The translations under genes and the position numbers were made by a program. Positions 18,201 to 27,547 of a stretch of 64,000 bases of DNA are shown here, one piece after another. The DNA is from Filimonas lacunae. Its GTDB lineage: Bacteria > Bacteroidota > Bacteroidia > Chitinophagales > Chitinophagaceae. Numbering within the stretch: position 1 is the stretch's first letter; every line of letters begins with the position of its first letter. The stretch lies in the NCBI RefSeq assembly GCF_002355595.1, contig NZ_AP017422.1, positions 5,150,823 to 5,214,822 on the forward strand, given 5' to 3'. The notes under the pieces are model-generated. The model searched no databases. It was given only the letters and a program-made list of their open reading frames with translations, and had not been told where the DNA came from.

Positions 18201-21200
18201 CCAGCTGCCACCGGAAGTAGCATCCGCCAATTGCGTAGTAAGTCCCGCACACACAGAAGTGGCACCGGTAATAGCAGCAACTACTGGCAGTGCGTTTACA
18301 GTAACGGCTGCTGTAGCCGTATTGGTACAGGTTCCATTATTATAAGTATAGGTGATAGTGGCGGTACCAGCAGTTACGCCGGTTACCAGGCCAGCTGCAT
18401 CCACTGTAGCTATAGCCGTATTATCACTGCTCCAGCTACCGCCGGTGGTTGCATCCGCCAGTTGCGTAGTAAGTCCCGCACACACAGAAGTGGTACCGGT
18501 AATAGCAGCAACTACTGGCAGTGCGTTTACAGTAACGGTTGCTGTAGCCGTATTGGTACAGATTCCATTATTATAGGTATAGGTAATGGTGGTAGTACCC
18601 GCAGTTACGCCGGTTACCAGGCCAGCTGCATCTATGGTAGCCACAGCAGTATTGCTGCTGCTCCAGGTACCACCGGTAGTGGCATCCGCCAACTGCGTGG
18701 TTAAGCCCGCACATACCGTAGTAGTGCCCGTGATGGCAGCTACGGCAGGTAAAGCATTTACCGTTACTGTGGCAGTAGCAGTATTGCTGCAGGTTCCATT
18801 ATTATAAGTGTAAGTAATAGTGGCGGTGCCAGCAGATACGCCGGTTACCAGACCAGCAGCATCTATGGTTGCTACAGCTGTGTTACTGCTGCTCCAGCTA
18901 CCACCGGAAGTGGCATCAGCTAACTGGGTAGTTAAACCCGCACACACAGAAGTGGTGCCAGTAATAGCGGCTACTGCAGGTAAAGCATTTACAGTTACGG
19001 TTGTAGTAGAAGTATTGCTACAGGTACCGTTATTATAAGTATAGGTGATAGTGACTGTACCCGCAGCTACACCCGTAACCAGGCCAGCAGCATCTACTGT
19101 AGCCACAGCAGTATTGCTGCTGCTCCAGCTGCCACCGGTAGTGACATCAGCTAACTGGGTAGTTAAGCCGGCACAAACAGAGGTAGTACCAGTAATAGCA
19201 GCAACAGCCGGCAATGCATTCACCGTAATGGTGACAGTAGCCGTATTGCTACAGGTACCATTGTTAAAGGTATAAGTAATAGTGGCAGTACCAGCAGATA
19301 CGCCGGTTACAAGCCCACTGGCATCTATAGTAGCTACAGCCGTATTACTGCTGCTCCAGCTGCCACCGGTAGTGGCATCAGCTAACTGGGTAGTTAAGCC
19401 GGCACAAACAGAGGTAGTACCAGTAATAGCAGCAACAGCCGGCAATGCATTCACCGTAATGGTGGCAGTAGCCGTATTGCTACAGGTACCATTGTTATAA
19501 GTATAAGTAATAGTGGCGGTACCAGCAGATACACCGGTTACAAGCCCACTGGCATCTATGGTAGCCACAGCAGTGTTGCTGCTGCTCCAGCTGCCACCAG
19601 CGGTAGCATCTGCCAGTTGCGTAGTTAAGCTGGCACAAACGGATGTGGTTCCGGTGATAGCAGCTACAACAGGTAAAGCATTCACCGTAATGGTAGCAGT
19701 AGCAGTATTGCTACAGGTACCATTATTATAAGTATAAGTAATAGTGGCGGTACCAGCAGATACGCCGGTTACAAGCCCGCTGGCATCTATGGTAGCCACA
19801 GCAATGTTGCTGCTGCTCCAGCTGCCGCCGGTAGTAGCATCTGACAATTGTGTAGTTAAACCGGCACACACAGTTGTGGTGCCGGTAATAGTGGCTACTG
19901 CCGGTAAAGCATTCACTGTAATGGTAGCAGTAGCCGTATTGCTACAGGTACCATTATTATAAGTATAAGTAATAGTGGCGGTACCAGCAGATACGCCGGT
20001 TACAAGCCCGCTGGCATCTATTGTAGCCACAGCAGTGTTACTACTGCTCCAGCTACCACCGGCAGTGGCATCAGCCAGCTGCGTGGTTAAACCAGCGCAC
20101 ACGGCTGTAGTTCCTGTAATAACATCCACTACAGGAACGGCATTTACTGTTACGGTAGCAGTAGCTGTGTTGGTACAGCTGCCATTATTGTAAGTATAGG
20201 TAATAGTAGTAGTACCAGCTGAAACACCGGTTACCAGGCCTGTGCTGCTGATAGTGGCTACAGCCGTATTGCTACTGCTCCAGCTGCCACCAGAGGTAGC
20301 ATCAGCCAGCTGTGTATCAGATCCGGCACATACAGTAGTAGTTCCGGTAATAGCAGCTACTGCCGGTGTTGCATTTACCGTTACTGTAGCAGTGGCAGTA
20401 TTACTACAAGTGCCATTGTTAAAGGTATAAGTAATAGTAGCAGAACCTGCCGTTACGCCGGTTACCAGGCCACTGGCGTCAACGGTAGCCACAGCTGTAT
20501 TGCTGCTGCTCCAGCTGCCCCCTGCAGTAGCATCGGCCAGTTGGGTGGTTAAACCTGTACAAACAGTAGTAGTGCCGGTGATGGCAGCAACTGCAGGTAA
20601 GGCATTGACCGTTACAGTAGTGGTAGCCGTATTACTACAGGTGCCATTATTATAGGTATAAGTAATCGTAATGGAACCAGCAGACACGCCCGTTACCAGG
20701 CCAGTGCTGTTAATGGTAGCCACAGCTGTATTACTGCTGCTCCAGCTGCCACCAGTGGTAGCATCGGCTAACTGGGTAGTTAAACCGGCACATACAGATG
20801 TGGTACCGGTAATAGCGGCTACTGCCGGAGTGGCATTTACAGTTATGGTTGCCGTAGCCGTATTAGAACAGGTTCCATTATTATAAGTATAGGTAATGGT
20901 AGTAGTACCGGCTGTTACACCTGTTACTAAACCACTGGCATCTATGGTAGCCACAGCAGTGTTACTGCTGCTCCAGCTACCGCCGGTGGTAGCATCGGCC
21001 AGTTGAGTAGTGAACCCGGTACATACAGATGTGGTGCCAGTGATGGCAGCAACTGCAGGTAAGGCATTTACGGTTACCGTTGTTGTAGCCGTGTTAGTAC
21101 AGGTACCATTATTATAAGTGTAGGTAATGGTAGCGGTTCCGGCAGATACACCGGTAACCAGCCCACTGGCATCTATGGTAGCTATGCCTGTGCTACCGCT

Positions 21201-23108
21201 GCTCCAGCTGCCCCCGGTAGTGGCATCTGCCAACTGTGTTGTTAAACCGGCACAAACCGTAGTTACACCAGTGATGGCAGCCACTGCCGGCACTGGATTT
21301 ACAGTAATAGTAGTGGTGGCCGTGTTGGTACAAGTACCATTATTATAGTTATAAGTTATTGTAGCGGTTCCTGCAGACACGCCTGTTACCAGGCCCGTGC
21401 TGCTGATAGTAGCTACCGCAGTGTTACTACTGCTCCAGCTGCCACCGGCAGTAGCATCTGCCAGCTGGGTAGTCAAACCTGCGCATACAGATGTAGTGCC
21501 TGTAATGGCAGCAACTGCCGGCAGCGCATTTACTGTAACCGTTGCAGTGGCCGTGTTGGTACAGGTACCATTATTATAGGTATAAGTTATTGTAGCCGTA
21601 CCAGCAGATACACCGGTTACCAGCCCACTGGCATCTATGGTAGCCACAGCAGTATTACTGCTGCTCCAGCTGCCGCCGGTGGTAGCATCGGCCAGTTGGG
21701 TAGTCAAACCTGCACAAACGGAAGTGGTGCCGGTAATAGCAGCCACTGCTGGTTGAGCGTTTACTGTTACAGTAGTGGTGGCAGTATTCGTACAGGTTCC
21801 ATTGTTATAAGTGTATGTAATGGTGGCAGTACCAGCAGATACGCCGGTTACCAGACCTGTGCTGCTGATAGTAGCGATGCCTGTACTACTGCTACTCCAG
21901 CTACCTCCTGCTGTAGCATCGGCCAGTTGGGTTGTTGAACCGGCACAAACCGTAGTGGTGCCCGTAATGGCAGCGACTGCCGGCATTGTGTTAGCAGTAA
22001 CATTTACAGTTAAAGTACTAGAAGCAGAACCATCACTTAATGTAATCACAAAATTATCCGTACCTGTATAGCTTGTATTAGGTGTAAGCGTTAAACCAGC
22101 AGGTGTAACACTATCTCCTGTAGAAGTAGTAGAATAAGGGAAACCACCTAGTGTAGCATGTGCGGGTGCAGTAGTTACACTCCAGGTAAGCGTTTGACCG
22201 GTATTACCATCATACCCTTTTAACAAAGTATTTAAGTTTACCACTCCCCCGTTTTGACAATATGCCAATGTAGTAGGAGAAGTTCTCGCAAAAACAGGAG
22301 GAATATTAATATTCAAGGTAGAAGAAGTGGTGCTGATACCATTGGTAGTAGAACCAGGTGAGGTGTTATCTCCCGTCCAGTTACTTGTGTTGTTTAAGCG
22401 GGCCAGCCAGGTAGCTTTATCAGTAAAGGTTGTTGGCCCGTTATATTGTACGTTCCTCTGAAAACCCGCACCTCCCGTCATGCCCACAGCAGTAGTACCT
22501 TTGGTAAGTGTATTCTGACTGCCGTTTCCATCAGGAAAGTTGGAATCGCGCAAGGACATAGTCACAACAGTATTCCAACCCGTAGCATCTACTGCGCCAT
22601 CATTGGTGTTATTAAACCCATAAATAAAATATGGATTATTATCAGCTCCCTGGTAAATAAAAATCCCATCACCAGTATTGGTAATAGGATCAGTTACCGT
22701 ATAACCTACCACATTGGAAAGCTGTGCATTCAAACTGTCACCAGTAGAATTGTTAGCCATTTTGGGGCCACTGTTGGGGTCTGAATTCTTTTGCTGAAAA
22801 CGAATGGATAGCAATGTTCCTGCCGGAACAGCTGTTGCCCCTACCGTCCAGGTGAATACTCCATCTCCGGTAGCTGTGCCGGTCCATTGCTGGGTGCTGT
22901 TGTTCCATCCATAGTCGGTGAATTTAACCACCGTTCCGGAAGGAATAGTGGCCAGCGTAACAAAGTTTACAACGTTGGTATAGGTGTTCCAACCCGTCAT
23001 TACAATATCACCGGGACTAAGCGTTTGTGCGTTGACCTTACAAAGGCAGCAAAGCATACAACACAGTAAAAACAAGCGTTTACTACGCTGGAGTAGAAAT
23101 GTAATCAT
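15225..23108 (-). CDS. Giant T9SS-exported protein with 25 Ig-like (Big_2-type) repeats and CHU_C domain
   Basis: This 2627-residue protein starts with a signal peptide (residues 1-27, cleaved before QTLSPG). An N-terminal domain of about 240 residues follows, then a cadherin/Ig-like stretch to about residue 372. Next come 25 repeats of 77-78 residues (about 373-2300), each with VCAG, TTQLADA, GSWSS, GLVTGVSAG and TYNNGTC; the two Cys per repeat could form a disulphide. Two further Ig-like and one PKD-like domain precede a CHU_C gliding-motility-type C-terminal domain (ITPNGDGIND, FDRSGKMIYE, DDTYFYVLT), the type B T9SS sorting signal. It is probably a long surface stalk or adhesin. The ligand-binding part would be the N-terminal domain, of unknown specificity. 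Confidence 0.9.
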   Translation of the reverse strand: MITFLLQRSKRLFLLCCMLCCLCKVNAQTLSPGDIVMTGWNTYTNVVNFVTLATIPSGTVVKFTDYGWNNSTQQWTGTATGDGVFTWTVGATAVPAGTLLSIRFQQKNSDPNSGPKMANNSTGDSLNAQLSNVVGYTVTDPITNTGDGIFIYQGADNNPYFIYGFNNTNDGAVDATGWNTVVTMSLRDSNFPDGNGSQNTLTKGTTAVGMTGGAGFQRNVQYNGPTTFTDKATWLARLNNTSNWTGDNTSPGSTTNGISTTSSTLNINIPPVFARTSPTTLAYCQNGGVVNLNTLLKGYDGNTGQTLTWSVTTAPAHATLGGFPYSTTSTGDSVTPAGLTLTPNTSYTGTDNFVITLSDGSASSTLTVNVTANTMPAVAAITGTTTVCAGSTTQLADATAGGSWSSSSTGIATISSTGLVTGVSAGTATITYTYNNGTCTNTATTTVTVNAQPAVAAITGTTSVCAGLTTQLADATTGGSWSSSNTAVATIDASGLVTGVSAGTATITYTYNNGTCTNTATATVTVNALPAVAAITGTTSVCAGLTTQLADATAGGSWSSSNTAVATISSTGLVTGVSAGTATITYNYNNGTCTNTATTTITVNPVPAVAAITGVTTVCAGLTTQLADATTGGSWSSGSTGIATIDASGLVTGVSAGTATITYTYNNGTCTNTATTTVTVNALPAVAAITGTTSVCTGFTTQLADATTGGSWSSSNTAVATIDASGLVTGVTAGTTTITYTYNNGTCSNTATATITVNATPAVAAITGTTSVCAGLTTQLADATTGGSWSSSNTAVATINSTGLVTGVSAGSITITYTYNNGTCSNTATTTVTVNALPAVAAITGTTTVCTGLTTQLADATAGGSWSSSNTAVATVDASGLVTGVTAGSATITYTFNNGTCSNTATATVTVNATPAVAAITGTTTVCAGSDTQLADATSGGSWSSSNTAVATISSTGLVTGVSAGTTTITYTYNNGSCTNTATATVTVNAVPVVDVITGTTAVCAGLTTQLADATAGGSWSSSNTAVATIDASGLVTGVSAGTATITYTYNNGTCSNTATATITVNALPAVATITGTTTVCAGLTTQLSDATTGGSWSSSNIAVATIDASGLVTGVSAGTATITYTYNNGTCSNTATATITVNALPVVAAITGTTSVCASLTTQLADATAGGSWSSSNTAVATIDASGLVTGVSAGTATITYTYNNGTCSNTATATITVNALPAVAAITGTTSVCAGLTTQLADATTGGSWSSSNTAVATIDASGLVTGVSAGTATITYTFNNGTCSNTATVTITVNALPAVAAITGTTSVCAGLTTQLADVTTGGSWSSSNTAVATVDAAGLVTGVAAGTVTITYTYNNGTCSNTSTTTVTVNALPAVAAITGTTSVCAGLTTQLADATSGGSWSSSNTAVATIDAAGLVTGVSAGTATITYTYNNGTCSNTATATVTVNALPAVAAITGTTTVCAGLTTQLADATTGGTWSSSNTAVATIDAAGLVTGVTAGTTTITYTYNNGICTNTATATVTVNALPVVAAITGTTSVCAGLTTQLADATTGGSWSSDNTAIATVDAAGLVTGVTAGTATITYTYNNGTCTNTATAAVTVNALPVVAAITGATSVCAGLTTQLADATSGGSWSSSNTAVATIDASGLVTGVLAGTVTITYTYNNGTCTNTSTAAITVNALPAVAAITGTTSVCAGLTTQLSDATTGGSWSSDNTAIATIDAAGLVTGVAAGTAIITYTYNNGICTNTATASLTVNALPVIDVITGTTSVCAGLTTQLADATTGGSWSSSNTAVATIDASGLVTGVSAGTTTITYLYNNGTCSNQVTTTITVNALPAVAAITGTTTVCSGLTTQLADATTGGSWSSSNTAIATVDAATGLVTGVSAGTAIISYTYNNGTCDNTATATITVNATPVVAPITGSTTVCSGQTTQLANATSGGTWSSSSTASATISSTGLVTAIAAGASTITYTYSNGLCTNAVTTVVTVRPLPAVEAITGTTSVCAGLTTQLADATASGSWSSSNTAVATISSTGLVTGVSAGTSVVSYTFNNGTCSNAATVTITVNALPVMAAITGTTTVCAGLTTQLSDATTGGSWSSSNTAVATISSTTGLVTGVSAGSTTITYTYNSGTCVNAVTTTVTVNALPAVAAITGTTAVCAGLTTQLADATAGGSWSSSNTAVATINNSGLVTGVSADTTIITYTYNNGTCSNTATATVTINALPVLAAITGNTAVCTGLTTQLSNTTAGGSWTSSNTAAATVNSSTGLVTGIAAGTAVITYTYSNGTCTKAVTATVTVSNAPAIPVVTPGGPLNFCLGASVTLTSSSATGNQWFNNGVAIAGATGSTYSATASGIYTVRVTNGAGCSAVSLPQIVVVFTLPTALVTVSGTLNICTGGSVTFTSLSATGNQWYLNGTAISGATGQSYTATTAGTYSLTVTNGNGCMATSLPYVVTVSPLPVLTVSSAASSVSKGDATKLSVSSTTTIAIASWTPAASLTFPLSTSPTARPFVTTQYTVAVTDINGCKATGNVTVQVVEDFKITPHVIITPNGDGINDKFVIDNIDAYPDNVLRIFDRSGKMIYEKEHYSNDWEGKLALRVFQDDTYFYVLTVQGRIIKKGTITLTR
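16207..21990 (-). repeat. Tandem array of 25 coding repeats, period 231 bp
   Basis: Twenty-five units of 231 bp (three have one extra codon) encode the Ig-like repeats. Many are nearly identical at DNA level as well as in protein; for example the units around 19282-19500 and 19513-19731 differ at few positions, including synonymous ones. Low synonymous divergence points to recent duplication or gene conversion. Copy number may vary between strains, and short-read assemblies could collapse the array. Confidence 0.95.
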
Positions 23109-23137
23109 ATGGTACGGTTCAAAAAGTGAAAGTTAGT

Positions 23138-24301
23138 TTATACACACAGGTAAGGGTTTTGCCAGCCGCTTACATTTTCGTCGTGTATCTGTTTAAAAAC
23201 ATCGTGATTATATTCTAATGAGCGCCCCTGTGCTATCACCAGTTTGGCAACTGCACCTGCACCCAGTTTTATTTTTTCTATATCAATGAGAGGAGTTTTA
23301 TAAGCACTGTTCAGATAAAAATTCCGCTCGCCACGGGGGCTATACACTACCTGGCTTTGTAACAACTGTTGCACTTTTGCCCAATCGCGTTTTTGCAACT
23401 CGGGAAAAAGTGCCGTAAGCACCAGGCCCATTTCGTAACCCAGCAGTGCAAATACATCAGGCTTTCTTCCTGTGAGGTGGATGTAAGCCTTTTTAAATTC
23501 TGTATTATTTCGTTCTTCCGATTCGTAGTTGTACATAGGAGCTGCATAGCACTCCAACTGCAAATCGGCCACCTGCTGCAACATTTCATCAGCCGCCATA
23601 TGCGTGCTGATGAGCAGCGGAATATGTTCACTTAATCCAGACTCTTTGTAAGCCTTTAAAAATTCAATGGCCTCTTTACCACATACAATTACATGTATAT
23701 AAGCGGGTGGATTAGCACGCATTTTTTCTACAAATACATGTATGTGCTGTTGCACCATGCTTCTGCTTAAATCTCCCCCATGCAATATTTCGTAATCCAT
23801 TACTGTGGCCCCGGCCATCACAGCACCCTGGCGAAAAGCGCTATGTAAATGATAGCCCGCATCGTACACCGACATTGCCACCACACCTTTGTCGCCAAAT
23901 TGTTTATGTGCCCAATAACCTAAAGCATATTCCGATTGCCAGAATTGAAAACTGTTAAAGAAAACGTGACTGGACTGCAACTCCTGTGAGGGAATACACT
24001 CGCCCATATCTGTAAAAAAACCTATACGGTTAGCAGTTTCCAGTAAAGGCACCAGCGCCTTTGCAGTTTTATAACTAACCAGGCCGGCAATAATGTCGGC
24101 CTGGTTAAAAAACAATAACTTCTTAACAGCCTCTTCCACCTCTTTCTGGCTTCCTTGTTTTACATATTCGGGGATAAACTCGAAAAAGCCGCTTTTAATA
24201 ATAGCTTGCGGCAATGCAGCATAAACGCCACTTACCAGGGCTCCGGACAATTCCGGGTAGATGGAAGAATATGGAACAAGCAAACCGATGCGTATAGGCA
24301 T
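23138..24301 (-). CDS. ABC-type substrate-binding-like protein without signal peptide
   Basis: The 387-residue protein resembles the branched-chain amino acid / amide-binding family (Peripla_BP_6). It starts straight into the first strand (MPIRIGLLVPYSSIYPELSG), then VVAMSVYDAGYHLHSAFRQGAVMAGA, a hinge region, and YEMGLVLTALFPEL. There is no signal peptide or lipobox, so it is probably cytoplasmic like the sensor AmiC, or reaches the surface with its neighbours by an unknown route. No permease or ATPase genes are nearby. It lies 29 bases upstream of the giant repeat gene and 50 downstream of the tail-collar gene, which suggests one transcript. Confidence 0.75.
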   Translation of the reverse strand: MPIRIGLLVPYSSIYPELSGALVSGVYAALPQAIIKSGFFEFIPEYVKQGSQKEVEEAVKKLLFFNQADIIAGLVSYKTAKALVPLLETANRIGFFTDMGECIPSQELQSSHVFFNSFQFWQSEYALGYWAHKQFGDKGVVAMSVYDAGYHLHSAFRQGAVMAGATVMDYEILHGGDLSRSMVQQHIHVFVEKMRANPPAYIHVIVCGKEAIEFLKAYKESGLSEHIPLLISTHMAADEMLQQVADLQLECYAAPMYNYESEERNNTEFKKAYIHLTGRKPDVFALLGYEMGLVLTALFPELQKRDWAKVQQLLQSQVVYSPRGERNFYLNSAYKTPLIDIEKIKLGAGAVAKLVIAQGRSLEYNHDVFKQIHDENVSGWQNPYLCV

Positions 24302-24351
24302 AACAAAAGGGTGTTTACAATGCGTTGGCGTGAAGTAGTATGTTTGTTGAA

Positions 24352-24960
24352 TTAGTTCCTGGATGGATAAATACCTTCCAAAGCAATAATGTAGTTAATA
24401 GCCAGGTAAGGCTGAATGTTATCGTGTGGCTGATTCCCGCCTGTCAGGCTGTTGGTTACTGTAGGTAACGGAACAGTGATATTGGAAACAGTAACTGCAC
24501 CTGCATTCATGTTTACCGGTGTACCTGCACTGCCATAAACAGTAGCACCCGCAGCAGTATCCTGCGCAGGGTAATTGCCACCAGGCAAATCAGAACCGCC
24601 AGGACCGTTAATACCTTTTAAGGTTGCAGTAGCACTGCTTGCTCCCGAACCGGCTGCCACTGTTGCAATGTGTGTATGTTGCGGAATCTGTGTGGTGATT
24701 AAAGTAACAGTTTCCACACCTGATTGCTGTCCCAGTACATAACTGCTAAGCCCCGGGCCTTGACCGGTACCTACCGGAACACGGCTGGCAAAATTGGGTA
24801 ATGCAAAAGTGGTTTGTCCGTTCCCCCCATAAGTAGTGCCTAACAAAGAAAATAAAGCAGTGTTTTGAGCAATAGAAAGGATCTGCCCCTGACAAAATGC
24901 CCAGCCGCGTGGGGCAAAATTTGCGGCCCATAAGAGAATTGCTGATAAGAACGCTTCCAT
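24352..24960 (-). CDS. Phage tail-collar domain protein (microcystin-dependent-protein-like)
   Basis: The 202-residue protein has the tail-collar fold signature: FAPRGWAFCQGQILSI, NTALFSLLGTTYGG, LPNFASRVPVGTG, IPQHTHIATV and a C-terminal NIQPYLAINYIIALEG. There is no signal peptide. Such proteins occur in phage tail fibres and as chromosomal genes in many Bacteroidota, where their role is unclear. No other phage genes are present, so this is not a prophage remnant. It is the first gene of a four-gene cluster with the binding-like protein, the giant T9SS protein and PorP/SprF. Confidence 0.85.
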   Translation of the reverse strand: MEAFLSAILLWAANFAPRGWAFCQGQILSIAQNTALFSLLGTTYGGNGQTTFALPNFASRVPVGTGQGPGLSSYVLGQQSGVETVTLITTQIPQHTHIATVAAGSGASSATATLKGINGPGGSDLPGGNYPAQDTAAGATVYGSAGTPVNMNAGAVTVSNITVPLPTVTNSLTGGNQPHDNIQPYLAINYIIALEGIYPSRN

Positions 24961-25678
24961 TGAGATTGGTTTATATTGATGAATAAAAAACCTACTTACA
25001 ATGGCTTTTCCAGGATGGATTTCAGCTAATGTAGAAAGAATATGTAATAAACAAGAGTATTTTTAACTTTTTTTTATTGCTTATTTAAGGTTATAGCCCC
25101 TTATCTGCTTAATAGTAAATCTTTTCACAATATATAATATAAGCTCATCTATGCGCAGAAAGTAAGCCTGCATTGTTAAATTACTTTTTTATTATTTAAA
25201 CAATTTTCTGTTTAAACAAGCTCTTATCCAACGTTTCATTATTCCTTCTAACGAAAAACAGGTTGCTCATTTTTATTTAATTGTGTGCTCCTGAAGAGGA
25301 ACATTTTGCTTTAAGGTATTTTATGCAGCAATAAAGCATTTCCCCTAAATCTGACCCTTACTCCGGTAAACTAACATTGGAACTGATTTTTCAATTATTT
25401 AACCCGATGCCAAAACTATATTTGTTGTCTTTTCAAAACCATTTGTTGCATTTTCAGGCAGGCTCCCCTAAAACATTACCGACGTAAACGACTCAAATAC
25501 CGATAAAACAGCAGCCGTAAACCGTTTTCAGGGCTATCGATTTACGGAAAACCACAATCCATTTGTACAGTTTATTACACAGCTTTATTGAGCATAATTA
25601 TTGTATGCAACAAAGCGTTATATTTCATGCTCATTAAGGTGTCATCTTATTTGGTAGTTTAAATTTTTTCAACCAACT
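24961..25678. other. Long AT-rich divergent intergenic region
   Basis: These 718 bases lie between the tail-collar cluster and the 25679 gene and contain no frame I can support. A perfect plus-strand TATATTTG (25417-25424) matches the -7 consensus but has no good TTTG upstream and leads only to a 26-codon frame. Two interleaved inverted pairs lie at 25515-25552. TGAGCAT (near 25590) and ATGCTCA (near 25627) form another short inverted repeat just before the downstream gene. Confidence 0.5.
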
Positions 25679-27544
25679 GTGGGTTTTATTACTAAAATAT
25701 CTCTGTTCTGTTTGTTTGTTTGCCTGTACTATTCAGGTATAAGCCAGCAAAAAGACAGCATTATTTCCTCTGCCGCAGACAGCACACAGAAAGTGCCTAA
25801 AAAGCACGACAACATTTTTAAAAAAGCGGGCGAGTTTATCTTGAATACCGTAACCCGCAGCGCAGGCAACGATAGCACGCAGGCTATTTTAAACGTAAGA
25901 GTAGAAGACCCCTACCTGCCCTATAAGGATAAAATTATCCGGAGCATTTACATTAAACAGCTGGGTTTTGAAAACCCCATTACCGACACTTCGCACCGTA
26001 TCACTTATTTTGGCACCCGCCTGCTTAACAACACCCACCGTAAAACACGGGATTGGGTAATACGAAATAACCTGTTTATAAAAGCGGGCGATCCTATCAG
26101 TGTTTTGAGAATGGCCGATAACGAACGCTATTTACGTTCGCTTAATTTTATACAGGATGCCAGGATTATAGTAAAACCTATTGCCAATGATGAGGATTCG
26201 GTAGATGTGGAAGTAATTACCAAAGACCTGTTCTCTATTCAATTTGAGCTAAGCGATGCCAGCACAGACAGGGCCAGGGGTAAAATTGGCGATGCTAATG
26301 CTTTTGGTATGGGACAATTGATGCAGGTGAGATGGTTATTTGAAAAACAGCGCGAGCCGGGATCGGGATTTGAATTTTTATATACCAAAAACAACGTGTG
26401 CAATACTTTTGTAAACGCCAGTTTAAGCTATTCCCGCATTAACAATAACCTGCGTGATGGCCGGCAAAATGAAACCAGTTGGCGCGTAAGCTTCGACCGG
26501 CCTTTATATTCACAATACGCACACTATACCGGGGCACTGGTACTGGGCACCAGCGAATCGTTCAACAACTACCTCCAACCAGACAGTGTGTTTTACCATT
26601 ACCGGTATAAGGTAATTGATGGCTGGATTGGTTATAACCTGCGTACAGGTACTACAGAATATAACCGCCAGTTGATAAGCTTCCGGTATATGAACACACC
26701 TTTTGCTTTTCAGCCTGCGCAAATTGGCAACAAGTACGATGAAAGGTACAACAGCAAACAAGCCATATTAGGTTCATATACATTCTTTAAACAAAACTTT
26801 TATAAAACCAACTACCTCTACGGCTTTGGTACTACAGAGGATGTACCTTATGGCTACAATGTGGCTTTAACAGGTGGTTGGTATGAGCAAAACACACTGG
26901 GAAGGGCTTATGCCGGTGTGGATGCCAACCGTTATATTGTTACTCTGAGAGGCAATATTATCCAGTATTTTTTACGTGCCCGGGGCTTTATGCACGAGGG
27001 CGACCTGCAGGATGCCGCTATACTGGCTGGCGCCAGTTATTACAGCAGGCTGTTAATGATGCGTAATACAAAGGTGAGACAGTATTTTCGTTTTAGTGCC
27101 ACGCGGCAGTATAACAGGCTAACATTTGATCCGCTACGCATTGACAATCCTTTTGGCATACGCTACTTTAGCTCAGACAGCGCTATAGGCAACCGTCGTT
27201 TCAGCATGCACAGCGAAACTTACTTCTTTCTGAAATACAAGTTATTCGGCTTTAAGTTTGCACCATTTGTATTTGGCGATGCCAGTTATATTACTCCGGA
27301 AAAAGCATCGCTTCAAAAGTCAGATCTGTATTATTTCATCGGAGGTGGTGTAAGAACCCGTAACGAGAACTTTGTATTTGGAACGATTGAGTTACGGGCA
27401 TTGTATTATCCAAAGGTGCTACCCTATACCAGTCAGTTTAAAATTATGATCAACACCGGGCTCAACTTCCGCTTTAACAGCACTTATATTAAAGCACCAG
27501 GCATTATTCAATTGAATAACGACGACAATAACAGTATTTTTTAG
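25679..27544 (+). CDS. POTRA-domain outer-membrane beta-barrel protein
   Basis: The 621-residue protein has a signal peptide (MGFITKISLFCLFVCLYYSGIS, then QQ). A POTRA-like region follows (about residues 80-175: KIIRSIYIKQLGF, IKAGDPISVLRMADNERYLRSL, DSVDVEVITKD). The remaining ~400 residues are Tyr-rich amphipathic strands. This resembles Omp85/TamA-like proteins, but it is shorter and I cannot name a subfamily. The start is GTG: an in-frame TAG lies 8 codons upstream and no ATG intervenes. It is convergent with the glucosidase gene with a 3-base gap and no terminator between them. Confidence 0.65.
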   Translation: MGFITKISLFCLFVCLYYSGISQQKDSIISSAADSTQKVPKKHDNIFKKAGEFILNTVTRSAGNDSTQAILNVRVEDPYLPYKDKIIRSIYIKQLGFENPITDTSHRITYFGTRLLNNTHRKTRDWVIRNNLFIKAGDPISVLRMADNERYLRSLNFIQDARIIVKPIANDEDSVDVEVITKDLFSIQFELSDASTDRARGKIGDANAFGMGQLMQVRWLFEKQREPGSGFEFLYTKNNVCNTFVNASLSYSRINNNLRDGRQNETSWRVSFDRPLYSQYAHYTGALVLGTSESFNNYLQPDSVFYHYRYKVIDGWIGYNLRTGTTEYNRQLISFRYMNTPFAFQPAQIGNKYDERYNSKQAILGSYTFFKQNFYKTNYLYGFGTTEDVPYGYNVALTGGWYEQNTLGRAYAGVDANRYIVTLRGNIIQYFLRARGFMHEGDLQDAAILAGASYYSRLLMMRNTKVRQYFRFSATRQYNRLTFDPLRIDNPFGIRYFSSDSAIGNRRFSMHSETYFFLKYKLFGFKFAPFVFGDASYITPEKASLQKSDLYYFIGGGVRTRNENFVFGTIELRALYYPKVLPYTSQFKIMINTGLNFRFNSTYIKAPGIIQLNNDDNNSIF

Positions 27545-27547
27545 CGG

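Noticed and set aside
16207-21990. CRISPR-like regular repeats
   Set aside because: The units are 231 bp, similar over their whole length, in frame with one protein, with no unique spacers and no cas genes.
16264-22071. Series of 60-190-residue open frames on the plus strand, every 231 bp
   Set aside because: They are the antisense of the Ig-like repeat array; the repeated codon pattern keeps that frame open. No signals or family resemblance.
24352-24960. Prophage remnant, because of the tail-collar domain
   Set aside because: No other phage gene, integrase or attachment site is near, and such genes are common chromosomal genes in the phylum.
27545-27547. Missing terminator between the convergent POTRA-protein and glucosidase genes as a sign of misassembly
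   Set aside because: Both genes end normally with proper C-termini; closely spaced convergent genes without a shared hairpin are not rare.
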